NCBI GenBank assembly: GCA_943846755.1
Contig: OX044365.1
Location: 248,001-312,000 of the forward strand
DNA from: UBA8752 sp002336475
Lineage (GTDB): Bacteria > Bacteroidota > Bacteroidia > Flavobacteriales_D > Sanyastnellaceae
Reading direction: 5' to 3'
Length of the DNA: 64,000 bases
A model generated the notes under the pieces. That model was given only the letters and a program-made list of their open reading frames with translations. It had not been told where the DNA came from and did not search any database. Shown here piece after piece: positions 1 through 8,834 of the stretch. The position numbers and the translations under genes were made by a program. Positions within the stretch are counted from its first letter, which is position 1. Each line of letters begins with the position of its first letter.

Positions 1-37
1 TAATTAGGGCCTCAAGTGGGGCCGAAGCACTGACAAC

Positions 38-2569
38 ATGGCAGAAGGAGAGAAGATCATCCCGATTTCGATCGAGGACGAGATGAAGTCGGCTTACATC
101 GATTATTCGATGTCGGTCATTGTGTCCCGGGCATTGCCGGATGTGCGTGACGGTTTGAAGCCCGTTCACCGCCGCGTTCTGTTCGGAATGCTCGAGTTGG
201 GCGTGATGTCCAACCGGGCGCACAAAAAGTCCGCGAGAATTGTGGGAGAGGTGTTGGGCAAGTACCACCCTCACGGCGACAGTTCTGTGTATGACACGAT
301 GGTGCGTTTGGCCCAGGACTGGTCCATGCGCTACCCGATGGTGGACGGACAAGGAAACTTCGGTTCCATTGACGGAGACAATCCAGCGGCCATGCGATAC
401 ACGGAGGCGCGCCTCCGGAAAATCGCCGAGGAAATGCTCGCCGATTTGGACAAGGAGACTGTAGACCTGTCCCTCAACTTCGACGACAGCCTGAAGGAGC
501 CGACGGTATTGCCGGCCAAGATTCCGAATCTGCTCGTGAATGGTGCGTCGGGCATCGCCGTGGGTATGGCTACGAACATGCCGCCCCACAACCTGACGGA
601 GGTGATCAATGGCTGCATCGCCATGATCGAGAATCCAGAAATTGGCATCCCAGAGTTGATGACGCACATCCAAGCCCCAGACTTCCCGACCGGAGGTGTG
701 ATTTATGGTGTGGAGGGTGTTCGGGACGCCTATGAAACAGGCAAGGGAAGGGTCGTTATGCGTGGAAAGGCGCGTTTCGAAGAAACCCGTACCGGAAAGG
801 AGGTGATCATCGTTGAGGAAATTCCTTACCAGGTCAACAAAGCCGACATGGTGCGCAAGGCGGCTGACCTTGTCAACGAAAAGCGAATTGAGGGCATTTC
901 TGAAATCCGAGACGAGTCAGACCGCAACGGTTTGCGTGTTGTTTTCGAACTGAAGCGCGACGCGATTCCAAACGTCGTCTTGAACAAACTGTACAAGTAC
1001 ACCCAGCTTCAAACCAGCTTTTCGGTCAACAACATCGCGCTGGTGAAGGGGCGTCCGCGGCTTTTGAACCTGCGCGAAATGCTCGTTTACTATATCGAGC
1101 ACCGCCACGAGATCATTGTTCGCAGGACCCAATTTGAGCTGAGGAAAGCTGAGGAGCGGGCCCACATTTTGCAAGGTCTGATCATCGCGATCGACAATTT
1201 GGATGAAGTGATCGCTTTGATCCGCGGAAGCCAGACTCCAGAAGAGGCCCGCGCTGGCTTGATGGAGAAGTTTGAGTTGAGCGAGGTTCAAGCCCGCGCC
1301 ATCTTGGACATGCGTCTGCAGAAGTTGACGGGGCTCGAGCGCGACAAGTTGCGTGCTGAGTACGATGAGTTGATGGAGGTGATCGGACGTTTGCAGGCGA
1401 TTCTTGCGGACAAGGCGCTTCGGATGGGCATCATCAAGGACGAGCTGGAAGAGATGAAGGAGCGTTTCGGCGATGAACGCCGGTCTCGCATCGAATTCAG
1501 CAGTGCGGAGTTGAGCATCGAAGACATGATCCCGGATGAGCAGGTGGTCATCACCATCAGCCATGCGGGATACATCAAGCGCACGCGTCTTGCCGAATAC
1601 AAAGAGCAGTCGCGTGGTGGGGTGGGCTCTAAAGGAGCTGTGACCCGCGACGCTGACTTTATCGAGGAGATTTTTTCAGCCACAAACCACAATTGGCTGC
1701 TCATTTTCACTCAAAAAGGACGTTGTTTCTGGATGCGGATTTTCGAGGTGCCTGAGGGCTCTCGCACATCGAAAGGCCGGGCCATTCAGAACCTGATGAA
1801 CATCGAGTCTGATGATAAAGTCATGGCCTATATCCCGGTGCTTGACATCAAGGACCCTGAGTATGTCAATGCCCACAATGTGGTGATGTGTACCAAAAAG
1901 GGGGTGATCAAAAAGACCACTTTGGAGGCGTACTCACGTCCGCGAACCAATGGCATCAATGCCATCACCATCAAAGAGGGCGATGAGCTGCTGCAGGCGA
2001 AGTTGACCGATGGAAACAACGAAATCCTGATGGGCCTTCGGTCCGGAAAGGCCATTCGTTTCCCAGAAGAGAAGGTGCGTGCTGTAGGAAGGACCGCGCA
2101 GGGTGTGAAAGGGGTGACTTTGGCAGGACCTGAAGACGAGGTCGTGGGAATGGTGATTGTGGTGGACGGTTCCAAGGATGTTTTGGTGGTGAGCCAAAAT
2201 GGATACGGGAAGCGCTCAGCTGTTGAGGATTACAGGATTACCAACAGGGGGGGTAAAGGCGTCAAAACGCTGAGTGTTACCGAGAAAACAGGAGAGTTGG
2301 TGGCCATTTTGGGGGTTACCGATGAGGATGACCTCATGGTGATCAACAAAAGCGGCATCACGATCCGCACAGGCGCCGATGAACTGCGTACCATGGGCCG
2401 CGCCACACAGGGTGTGCGCCTGATCAACTTGCGAAAGAACGATTCGATTGCCGCAGTGTGTCGCACTCCGAAATCGGATGAGGAAGAACCGCAGGGTGAA
2501 GTTGAAGGAGAAGAAGGCTCCCCAGAGGGTGGTGAGGCTCCAACTGAAGATGCCGCACCAGAAGAATAA
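38..2569 (+). CDS. gyrA: DNA gyrase subunit A
   Basis: This is the breakage-reunion subunit of the ATP-dependent type II topoisomerase that introduces negative supercoils (A2B2 with GyrB). The 843-residue protein starts with the family N-terminus (DYSMSVIVSRALPDVRDG) and carries the catalytic tyrosine Y121 in AAMRYTEARL. S82 and D86, in HPHGDSSVYDT, match E. coli GyrA S83 and D87, so the quinolone-resistance-determining positions look wild type. The C-terminal pinwheel domain contains a GyrA box, NRGGKG (about residues 736-741), which separates GyrA from ParC. The last 30 or so residues are very acidic (Glu-rich), as in many gyrases. The 37 bases upstream show no recognisable promoter. The next gene follows on the same strand. 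Confidence 0.97.
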   Translation: MAEGEKIIPISIEDEMKSAYIDYSMSVIVSRALPDVRDGLKPVHRRVLFGMLELGVMSNRAHKKSARIVGEVLGKYHPHGDSSVYDTMVRLAQDWSMRYPMVDGQGNFGSIDGDNPAAMRYTEARLRKIAEEMLADLDKETVDLSLNFDDSLKEPTVLPAKIPNLLVNGASGIAVGMATNMPPHNLTEVINGCIAMIENPEIGIPELMTHIQAPDFPTGGVIYGVEGVRDAYETGKGRVVMRGKARFEETRTGKEVIIVEEIPYQVNKADMVRKAADLVNEKRIEGISEIRDESDRNGLRVVFELKRDAIPNVVLNKLYKYTQLQTSFSVNNIALVKGRPRLLNLREMLVYYIEHRHEIIVRRTQFELRKAEERAHILQGLIIAIDNLDEVIALIRGSQTPEEARAGLMEKFELSEVQARAILDMRLQKLTGLERDKLRAEYDELMEVIGRLQAILADKALRMGIIKDELEEMKERFGDERRSRIEFSSAELSIEDMIPDEQVVITISHAGYIKRTRLAEYKEQSRGGVGSKGAVTRDADFIEEIFSATNHNWLLIFTQKGRCFWMRIFEVPEGSRTSKGRAIQNLMNIESDDKVMAYIPVLDIKDPEYVNAHNVVMCTKKGVIKKTTLEAYSRPRTNGINAITIKEGDELLQAKLTDGNNEILMGLRSGKAIRFPEEKVRAVGRTAQGVKGVTLAGPEDEVVGMVIVVDGSKDVLVVSQNGYGKRSAVEDYRITNRGGKGVKTLSVTEKTGELVAILGVTDEDDLMVINKSGITIRTGADELRTMGRATQGVRLINLRKNDSIAAVCRTPKSDEEEPQGEVEGEEGSPEGGEAPTEDAAPEE

Positions 2570-2641
2570 GACCGATTTATGAGGCGGCAGAAAAGTCTGG
2601 CACGGGATGTGCTAGTTTTGTCGTCGATTCAAGCTGATTAC

Positions 2642-3796
2642 ATGCTGTATACCAAGCAAACCTTGGCCTTATTGGCCTTAATGCCCTTAGCGCTGTTCGC
2701 CCAAAAAGATGTGGTGAGCGCCTACAATGCCAACCAGGACGGGGACTACCTCAAGGCTGCCGAGTTCATCGACAAGGCCATTGAAGACCCAAAAGCCAAC
2801 GTCAAGGAAAAGACCTGGCGTTATCGGGCGAACATCTATACCAACCTCGCTGCGGACAGCACGTTGTACACGCAGGTTCCAGATGCCCTTGAAAAGGCGG
2901 CTGAGAGCCTGATCAAGGCCGACGAGCTCGATGTTAAGCAACGCTACACCTCAGAGCGCCAGGCAGATGTTGCGCGCGGTGCTTCCATCGCTGGAAATGC
3001 TGGGATCACCTACTTCAATGCTGGTGTGTATGGCAGGGCAGGAGAGTTGTTTGTGACGGCTGCTGAAATGACACAGATGCTCGGGGCGGTGGACACCATG
3101 GCCATATTCAACAGCGCACTCTGTTTCGAGAAGGCCAGCCTGACCGACCGTGCCATTGAGCAATACATGATGTGTGGAGCTTATGGTTATCAGGTACCTG
3201 AAGTGTTTTTGTTTGTAGCCAACATTCACAAGATGCAAGGGGATACGGCAAAGGCTCTGACCACCCTCCAGAATGCACGCGGGGACTTTCCCCGGGAGCA
3301 GGCTCTGATCATCGAGGAATTGAACATCTACCTGGTGGCCGGAGAATTCGAGCGTGCTAAGGACAACCTGATGCTCGCTGCTGAGCAAGACCCCACCAAC
3401 GAGATTCTCTGGTTCAGCCTAGGAAGTGTTTACGACAATTTGGGCATGCAGGACGAAGCTGTAGAGGCCTACAGTAAGAGCTTGGGGATCAAGCCTGACT
3501 ATTTCGATGCCAACTACAACTTGGGCGCTCTGTATTTCAACAAAGCCGTGCAAATGGTCAATGACGCCAATGACATGTGGAAGCCCCGCATGAGCAAGGA
3601 AGAATCGACCAAGCAAAGTGACATGGAAGCTGGCGGTAAGGCGATGTTCTCCACGGCGTTGCCATTCCTCGAAAAGGCGCTTGACGTTGATCCGAACGAC
3701 CGTGAAACCTTGCGTTCACTCCGCGACATTTATGCGCGTGTTGGTATGGATGATAAGATGCTAGAGGTTTCGGCCAAGCTCAAGTCCATGGAATAA
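2642..3796 (+). CDS. TPR-repeat exported protein
   Basis: A 384-residue protein of tetratricopeptide repeats behind a signal peptide (MLYTKQTLALLALMPLALFAQ, cleavage probably after the AQ). TPR-like helical pairs run through the rest, clearest around NEILWFSLGSVYDNLGMQDEAVEAYSKSLGIKPDYFDANYNLG-type segments (about residues 260-310) and near the C-terminus (LPFLEKALDVDPND). The start at 2642 is chosen over 2579 because it puts the signal peptide at the N-terminus. TPR proteins of this kind act as periplasmic or outer-membrane scaffolds in Bacteroidota, and the specific partner is unknown. It lies 72 bases after gyrA and is followed by a strong hairpin terminator. Confidence 0.85.
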   Translation: MLYTKQTLALLALMPLALFAQKDVVSAYNANQDGDYLKAAEFIDKAIEDPKANVKEKTWRYRANIYTNLAADSTLYTQVPDALEKAAESLIKADELDVKQRYTSERQADVARGASIAGNAGITYFNAGVYGRAGELFVTAAEMTQMLGAVDTMAIFNSALCFEKASLTDRAIEQYMMCGAYGYQVPEVFLFVANIHKMQGDTAKALTTLQNARGDFPREQALIIEELNIYLVAGEFERAKDNLMLAAEQDPTNEILWFSLGSVYDNLGMQDEAVEAYSKSLGIKPDYFDANYNLGALYFNKAVQMVNDANDMWKPRMSKEESTKQSDMEAGGKAMFSTALPFLEKALDVDPNDRETLRSLRDIYARVGMDDKMLEVSAKLKSME

Positions 3797-3816
3797 GGCT
3801 CAAAACATACATTGTT

Positions 3817-3845
3817 GTAGAGGGGCTTCGGTCCCTCTACTTTTT
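3817..3845 (+). terminator. Rho-independent terminator after the TPR gene
   Basis: An 8-bp perfect stem GTAGAGGG / CCCTCTAC (3817-3824 with 3833-3840) with the loop GCTTCGGT is followed directly by five T residues. It lies 20 bases after the TPR gene stop and should end the gyrA-TPR transcript. Confidence 0.9.
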
Positions 3846-3848
3846 CCA

Positions 3849-3869
3849 TCCTATTTTACATAATGTAAA
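3849..3869. repeat. 21-bp direct repeat, copy 1, with 15-bp palindrome
   Basis: An exact 21-bp match to 4409-4429, offset by 560 bp. Its core TTTACATAATGTAAA is a perfect palindrome around a central A (7-bp arms). Extended to 3853-3880, the sequence can be read as an 11-6-11 Xer/dif-like site: ATTTTACATAA, TGTAAA, TTATCATTCAA. The first arm matches the pdif XerC-arm form ATTTCGCATAA at 9 of 11 positions, as I recall that consensus. The recombination-site reading is an inference. A regulator operator is the alternative. Confidence 0.6.
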
Positions 3870-4408
3870 TTATCATTCAATAGGGGCTAAAAAGCTGAAT
3901 TCAGTGTTTCCGGGCATTTTGGCCATTTTGAAGCTGCTGATAACGTTTCAAGCTCTGAGGCTTGCAGATATCGCATTGCGATTTATTTCCTTGGTCCAAT
4001 GGCTTCGCGTTGAGCAAATCCATGGCTACGGCTAAAATGCATCCCTGGGTGTATGAATCAGCTGGTATGAATCACGCAGGTGTTTTTTCGCGTATTCGTG
4101 GGCTCTATGGAGTCTGGTCCAGAATTCGCCAAAGTCTTGAGTGCTGATGACCCTGTTTTGATGCGGCGTGCTGTCCAATTGAATGGCTCAAAAAGTCAAG
4201 TTGGCATGTGTATGCAGCATGCCAAAGCGCTTTAGGGGATCTCATTACCGCTGTATACACCGTGTATGGATCATCTCGTTTGTTTTTACACCGATGCAGT
4301 CACACGTTATGGTTTTGCAGGCAGTGAGCTTCAAGACGCACGATGTAGGCCCCTTCTCTGATGGGTATAGAGGCATGTGGGGTGCACAGGGACACGCAGT
4401 CTTCTTTC

Positions 4409-4429
4409 TCCTATTTTACATAATGTAAA
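4409..4429. repeat. 21-bp direct repeat, copy 2, with 15-bp palindrome
   Basis: Identical to 3849-3869 over 21 bp, including the palindrome TTTACATAATGTAAA. Downstream of the shared core the two copies diverge completely (GGTTGGGCAAC here against TTATCATTCAA in copy 1). Loss of similarity exactly after the core is what a pair of recombination sites with one common arm would show, but chance or a shared operator cannot be excluded. Confidence 0.6.
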
Positions 4430-4440
4430 GGTTGGGCAAC

Positions 4441-4470
4441 AAAAAAGCCGGTCCATTTGGACCGGCTTTT
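4441..4470 (-). terminator. Terminator of the T9SS protein gene, bidirectional
   Basis: Perfect 12-bp stem AAAAGCCGGTCC / GGACCGGCTTTT (4443-4454 with 4459-4470) with the loop ATTT. On the minus strand it ends in six T residues, 20 bases beyond the stop codon of the gene at 4490-5458. On the plus strand it has a four-T tail. Confidence 0.9.
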
Positions 4471-4489
4471 CAATGTTGTATGCAAAGAA

Positions 4490-5458
4490 TTACTTCTTGA
4501 CGATCAGGTTCTGAGCGGCAGAGAAATCTTTGTGGGTCACGCTCAAGGTGTATGCACCAGCAGCAAGGTCATGCTTGACCATGATGCGGTTACCACCGAT
4601 GATGCTTCCGCTGTTTACTTCTTGAGACAAAGCTGTCTTTCCTGACATGTCGAGGACTTCAACAATGATGTTTTCAGCGCCGAGGTTCACCTCTTGGTTG
4701 AACTGAATGCTGAAGTGTCCTTCGAAAACAGGATTTGGGAAAACGTTCCAGTTGCTGTCCTCCAGGCTGAACAAATCAGCCATTGGGCCATTGTCCGTTG
4801 CAAACTCGCAAGAACCGTTATCATATGTAGCGGTGTTGGCGTAGTTGCTTGCATCGGGGTTTGTGCAACCGAATACTTCTGCGTCTGTTGTGTTGAACGT
4901 GACATCATAGTCGCGCCAGGTCTCCCCTTCTGGAGTCCAACCTTGCATGTTCAATGTACCAGTAGCAGTTCCGTCGGTGGTGATTTGCATCAAAAGGACG
5001 AGGTTGCGGGCATCAGCCACGGCGCGCACGTCGGTAGGGACAACAAACCAAGCACCATCAACGACTTCGAGTGCGCCTCCCTCGTTGAAGGATGCGAAAT
5101 CAATGCCGATGTTCCAGAGGTTGTTGTTGTTGCTGTTGTCAGCACCAACGGTAACCCAGCTGTCAAAAGCGAGTGTCTCATCGATTCCGAGAACAGCCTC
5201 GTTAATATCGATGGTAGAAGCACCTCCCAATTCATTCTGGTAGATTGAACCTGTTGAGGTGATGTTCAGCATGTGCTCACCGTCAGCGAAGATGGCATGC
5301 AAGCTGTGCTGGCTCGAAGGGAGTTCAGCATAAATACGGTAGGTGTTGCCATTTACGGCTCCACCATTGTCTACGGCTTGTACGACAAGCTGGACGTTGC
5401 TGGCTGCGGCAGAAAAGCCGAACAAAACAGCGGCGGTGAGTGCGAACAAATTCTTCAT
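4490..5458 (-). CDS. T9SS type A sorting-domain secreted protein with shared N-terminal domain
   Basis: A 322-residue secreted protein. It has a signal peptide (MKNLFALTAAVLFGFSAAAS), then a domain of about 170 residues with TYRIYAELP, ITSTGSIYQNELG and AFDSWVTVG motifs. A single GCTNPDASNYANTATYDNGSC module follows near residue 200. The C-terminus is a T9SS type A sorting domain starting NWNVFPNPVFEGHFSI and ending in NLIVKK. The same N-terminal domain occurs in the giant proteins at 22.5-33.8 kb. I do not know its function. The start is the ATG at 5458; a TTG two codons upstream is less likely. T9SS substrates are exported across the outer membrane and usually anchored to or released from the cell surface. 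Confidence 0.85.
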   Translation of the reverse strand: MKNLFALTAAVLFGFSAAASNVQLVVQAVDNGGAVNGNTYRIYAELPSSQHSLHAIFADGEHMLNITSTGSIYQNELGGASTIDINEAVLGIDETLAFDSWVTVGADNSNNNNLWNIGIDFASFNEGGALEVVDGAWFVVPTDVRAVADARNLVLLMQITTDGTATGTLNMQGWTPEGETWRDYDVTFNTTDAEVFGCTNPDASNYANTATYDNGSCEFATDNGPMADLFSLEDSNWNVFPNPVFEGHFSIQFNQEVNLGAENIIVEVLDMSGKTALSQEVNSGSIIGGNRIMVKHDLAAGAYTLSVTHKDFSAAQNLIVKK

Positions 5459-5599
5459 GTTCAAGAGTTTAAAGATTCAAAGACTAGAGAAGGCGAAACA
5501 AATCCCTACCAAGATAAAGGTTTTTCCGGGTCTACGAAAGAATTCTATCGACGAATTAATGATTCCTTCATGTGCGCTCATCGTTTATTTGTGTCCGAT

Positions 5600-7672
5600 A
5601 TGCGGTTACTCGACAATTACATCGCTGGACAATGGATTCCAGCAGGCTCCAATCCTACTGTTTTAATGGATGCAGTGCACGGCCATGCTGTCGCTGGTGT
5701 GGATGCCTCCAATGTGGACCTTTCAGAGGCATTTGACTATGCCAGGTCCAAAGGTTCGCGAGCACTCAGGAAAATGACCTTCCAGCAGAGGGGTCTGATG
5801 TTGAAGGCACTTGCGCTGCACTTAATGGAGCGCAAGGAAGAATTTTACAAGTGGAGCGCCCACACGGGAGCCACCCGCGCAGACTCTTGGGTGGATGTCG
5901 AAGGCGGCATAGGGACATTGTTTGCTTATGCCAGTTTGCGAAAGCAGCTTCCAGACCTCCCCTACTTGGTTGATGGAGATCCAGCATTGCTTTCCCGCGG
6001 GGGCACCTTTATAGGTCATCACATTGGCGTTCCGAAGCGAGGGGTAGCCGTCCACATCAATGCTTACAATTTCCCAATCTGGGGCATGTTGGAAAAAGTG
6101 AGTGTGAATTTGCTGGCTGGGGTACCAGCTCTGGTTAAGCCCGCGACCCTCACCTCTTATGTGGCCCATGCGATGGTGAAGGAGATTGTGGATTCAGGCA
6201 TTTTACCTGAAGGCGCTTTGCAATTGGTATGCGGTGGTGCCCGAGATATTTTGGACCATGTGGGTTTCCAGGACGTGGTCACCTTCACGGGGTCCGCTTC
6301 TACAGGATTGAAGCTCAAGTCTCATCCTAAGATCCTGTCTGAAAATGTGCCCTTCAACTTGGAGGCGGACTCACTCAATAGCCTCGTGCTTGGGCCTGAT
6401 GCTGAACCCGGTACTCCGGAGTTTGATTTGTTCATCAAGGAGCTTAGGAAGGAGATGACCATCAAATGCGGCCAGAGGTGCACTGCTGTCCGCCGGGCCA
6501 TGGTGCCTGAGGGTCGCGTGGAGGCTGTTCGAGACGCCTTGAAGGTTCAATTGGACAAAGTGTCCATGGGGGATCCGGCATTGGAGGGTGTGCGCATGGG
6601 AGCCCTTGCAGGATTAGATCAGCGCAATGAGGTCCAACAAGCGGTGACCCGATTGGAGCAGGAGGCTGAGACATTGCTGTCTTTTGATTCTCCTGAATTG
6701 CTGGGTGCGAATTGGGAGACGGGGGCTTTTTATGCACCCCGATTGTTGACCCACAATGCACCACTTTCCGCAAAATTGGTGCACGAAGTGGAGCCTTTCG
6801 GTCCAGTGGCTTGCCTCCTTCCCTACGGTGATATTGACGACGCCATATCATTGACCCACAAAGGGAAGGGTTCTCTTTGCTGTAGTATTGTGACAGGTAG
6901 CTCAGAGGTTGCAAAGAAGTTTGTTGTGGAGGCTGCGACCCACCATGGTCGGGTCTTGGTGCTGGATGCCGCGTGTGCGAAGGAAAGTACAGGTCATGGC
7001 AGCCCAATGCCTCAATTGGTCCACGGCGGACCAGGGCGTGCAGGCGGTGGTGAAGAGATGGGGGGGCTCAGAGGTTTGGGGCATTATCTGCAGCGCACAG
7101 CCATTCAAGGTCATCCCGATATGATTACAGAGGTGACACAGCGGCATCAGCCCGGGGCTTCAAGGCCAGAGTCTCAGGTCCACCCGTTCCGCCTTCATTT
7201 TGAAGACCAAGAAATTGGGATGACGTTTACCACACACCGACACACGGTGACGGAAGCTGATATTGTGAATTTTGCCAATGTGTCTGGTGATCACTTCTAC
7301 GCCCATGTCGATGAAACTGCGCTCGACGGAACCATTTTTGAAGGGCGGGTTGCGCATGGCTATTGGGTGTTGTCGAAGGCTGCAGGCATGTTTGTGTCTC
7401 CGCACAAAGGGCCCGTTTTGTTGAATTATGGATTGGAAACCTGTCGTTTCACCAAGCCCGTGTATCCGGGGATGACCATTGGTGTTCAATTGACTGTCGA
7501 GGAGAAGGTGCAGCAGGAAAAACGCAGCCCAGATGATGTCTTGAAAGGCATCGTCAAATTCAAGGTAGATGTGACCGATGAGACGGGAGAAACGGTGGCG
7601 ATTGCCACCATTCTCACCATGGTGGCCAACCGGGTGCAGCCGGACGGTATTGCCGAAACCCAAGCGGGTTGA
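5600..7672 (+). CDS. paaZ: PaaZ: oxepin-CoA hydrolase / semialdehyde dehydrogenase
   Basis: Bifunctional ring-opening enzyme of aerobic phenylacetate degradation. A C-terminal (R)-specific enoyl-CoA-hydratase (MaoC/hot-dog) domain hydrolyses oxepin-CoA, and an N-terminal NADP aldehyde dehydrogenase oxidises the resulting semialdehyde. The 690-residue length fits E. coli PaaZ (681). Dehydrogenase residues E255 (NLEADS) and C294 (CGQRCTAVRR) and hydratase residues D564 and H569 (SGDHFYAHVD) are all present. The linker with KESTGHGSPMPQLVHGGPGR is also typical. The start at 5600 (MRLLDNYIAG) is chosen by family alignment over in-frame ATGs at 5570 and 5273, which would run into the divergent gene. 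A weak promoter-like TTTATTTG lies at 5584-5591. It heads a five-gene operon and is coupled to the next gene by TGATG. No paaABCDE epoxidase lies in the window. Confidence 0.95.
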   Translation: MRLLDNYIAGQWIPAGSNPTVLMDAVHGHAVAGVDASNVDLSEAFDYARSKGSRALRKMTFQQRGLMLKALALHLMERKEEFYKWSAHTGATRADSWVDVEGGIGTLFAYASLRKQLPDLPYLVDGDPALLSRGGTFIGHHIGVPKRGVAVHINAYNFPIWGMLEKVSVNLLAGVPALVKPATLTSYVAHAMVKEIVDSGILPEGALQLVCGGARDILDHVGFQDVVTFTGSASTGLKLKSHPKILSENVPFNLEADSLNSLVLGPDAEPGTPEFDLFIKELRKEMTIKCGQRCTAVRRAMVPEGRVEAVRDALKVQLDKVSMGDPALEGVRMGALAGLDQRNEVQQAVTRLEQEAETLLSFDSPELLGANWETGAFYAPRLLTHNAPLSAKLVHEVEPFGPVACLLPYGDIDDAISLTHKGKGSLCCSIVTGSSEVAKKFVVEAATHHGRVLVLDAACAKESTGHGSPMPQLVHGGPGRAGGGEEMGGLRGLGHYLQRTAIQGHPDMITEVTQRHQPGASRPESQVHPFRLHFEDQEIGMTFTTHRHTVTEADIVNFANVSGDHFYAHVDETALDGTIFEGRVAHGYWVLSKAAGMFVSPHKGPVLLNYGLETCRFTKPVYPGMTIGVQLTVEEKVQQEKRSPDDVLKGIVKFKVDVTDETGETVAIATILTMVANRVQPDGIAETQAG

Positions 7673-8826
7673 TGTTCCGTTTGACATGGTGCATTACAGC
7701 CATTCTTTTGGGCGCTTTCTGGCCTGGTGTTGGATGGGGACAGGAGGTGTTTAGTGCAGATGAAATGAGGCAAGATATCGGGTTGTTGGACTCTCTTTTT
7801 TCAAGTCATAACTTGTCTACTGGAAGTGACTTAGAGGTTTTAAGCTCGCGTGATGCTTTATTGTTATCTGTTCAGAAGGATTCAGCGATTAACAGACTTG
7901 ATTGGGCCCTGCTGGTGCACCAATGGTTGCGCAGCGCTAATGATGCCCACATCCGCATTCGGTTTGAGCAAATGGCGGACAGTGTAACGTCCTCCCTCCC
8001 CCCTGCCTCTGGCGAATTGCTTCGAGAGGACGGGCCTTGGGAGGCTTTTGCACCGGGCCGTGGGAGCGCTAAATGTGCGCGGTTGTCGTGGATGCAGAAG
8101 ACATGGCCTTGGTTAGGGGCTTTGTTGCCAGATGCAGAAGTCGGTCAGCGCTCAGCTGAAGTTGCTGGAGAACAGGATCCTCCCCTGAAAGCAGGAATGG
8201 CGGTTGTCGATCATGGAGCGTTTTCAAGATGGATCATCCGGGATTTCTCGACGGGCACGTTCGCCGAGTTTAAAAAGTCCTTTCGCCGATGTGTTCGCAT
8301 GCTTTCTAAGGCAAAGGCCCCAGTATTGCTTGATTTGCGCGGGAATCTTGGAGGGTTACGCACCCGTCGCCACGCCGTGCTCTCTTTCTTCCTAGAGCCT
8401 GCCAAATGGCCCGTGGAGCGTGAGGCGTCTTTTGGTAACGCTGATGAAGCTTTTGCTGCGGTCATCCCTCCCATGCCTGCGCTTCGTGTTGCCAGACATT
8501 GTGATGTGCCGTTGGCTGTCCTGGTGGATGGGCTGAGTTTTAGTGCCTCTTTGCTTTTGGCCGATGCGGTGGTTTTGTCTGGCCGGGGTGAATTGTTTGG
8601 CGTCCGGCCACTGGGTGAGTCAGGAGGTTGTTCAGGCTCTCCGAAAGACCATGTTTTGCCCGGATCAGGCCTTGTGGTTACTTGTCCTACGCTGCTAACG
8701 TCGATTGGGACTGGGCCAAAGTCAGCTTTTAGTTTGGGGGATAACATCTCTGCTTCAGCAGCGGATCAGGCATGGAAGGATGCGGTAAGGTGGCTGCTTT
8801 CGGCTGACCTCGTTTCTCCGCGGTAA
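7672..8826 (+). CDS. S41-like peptidase, secreted
   Basis: A 384-residue protein with a signal peptide (FRLTWCITAILLGAFWPGVGWG) and an S41/C-terminal-processing-peptidase-type core. The strand LLDLRGNLGG (typical S41 DLRxNxGG) is followed by PLAVLVDGLSFSASLLLADAV, where the serine of SFSAS is at the nucleophile position. No PDZ domain is obvious, and the motifs usually seen around the catalytic lysine are hard to place, so activity is uncertain. The ATG at 7672 shares its A with the paaZ stop (TGATG), which implies translational coupling. A TTG one codon earlier is also possible. The substrate is unknown. Confidence 0.7.
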   Translation: MFRLTWCITAILLGAFWPGVGWGQEVFSADEMRQDIGLLDSLFSSHNLSTGSDLEVLSSRDALLLSVQKDSAINRLDWALLVHQWLRSANDAHIRIRFEQMADSVTSSLPPASGELLREDGPWEAFAPGRGSAKCARLSWMQKTWPWLGALLPDAEVGQRSAEVAGEQDPPLKAGMAVVDHGAFSRWIIRDFSTGTFAEFKKSFRRCVRMLSKAKAPVLLDLRGNLGGLRTRRHAVLSFFLEPAKWPVEREASFGNADEAFAAVIPPMPALRVARHCDVPLAVLVDGLSFSASLLLADAVVLSGRGELFGVRPLGESGGCSGSPKDHVLPGSGLVVTCPTLLTSIGTGPKSAFSLGDNISASAADQAWKDAVRWLLSADLVSPR

Positions 8827-8834
8827 TTTGCAGC

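Larger units (their letters stand above)
3846..4440. other. Gene-free region between two terminators
   Basis: No convincing coding sequence: the small open frames here lack family resemblance or a credible start context. The region is bounded by a plus-strand terminator at 3817-3845 and a bidirectional one at 4441-4470, and it holds the two 21-bp repeats. It also contains an 8-bp inverted repeat TTGGCATG / CATGCCAA at 4201-4208 and 4218-4225 with a 9-nt loop. It could be a non-coding RNA locus or the scar of an excised element. Nothing decides between these. Confidence 0.5.

Noticed and set aside
38..2569. Assignment of the first gene as ParC (topoisomerase IV)
   Set aside because: The C-terminal domain carries the GyrA box NRGGKG and the long acidic tail typical of GyrA.
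3962..4428. Two short plus-strand open frames in the gene-free region
   Set aside because: No family resemblance, no promoter or ribosome binding context, and codon use unlike that of the neighbouring genes.
5273..5599. N-terminal extension of paaZ to 5273
   Set aside because: The extra 109 residues run antisense through the start of the T9SS gene and do not align with any PaaZ. Similarity begins at 5600.
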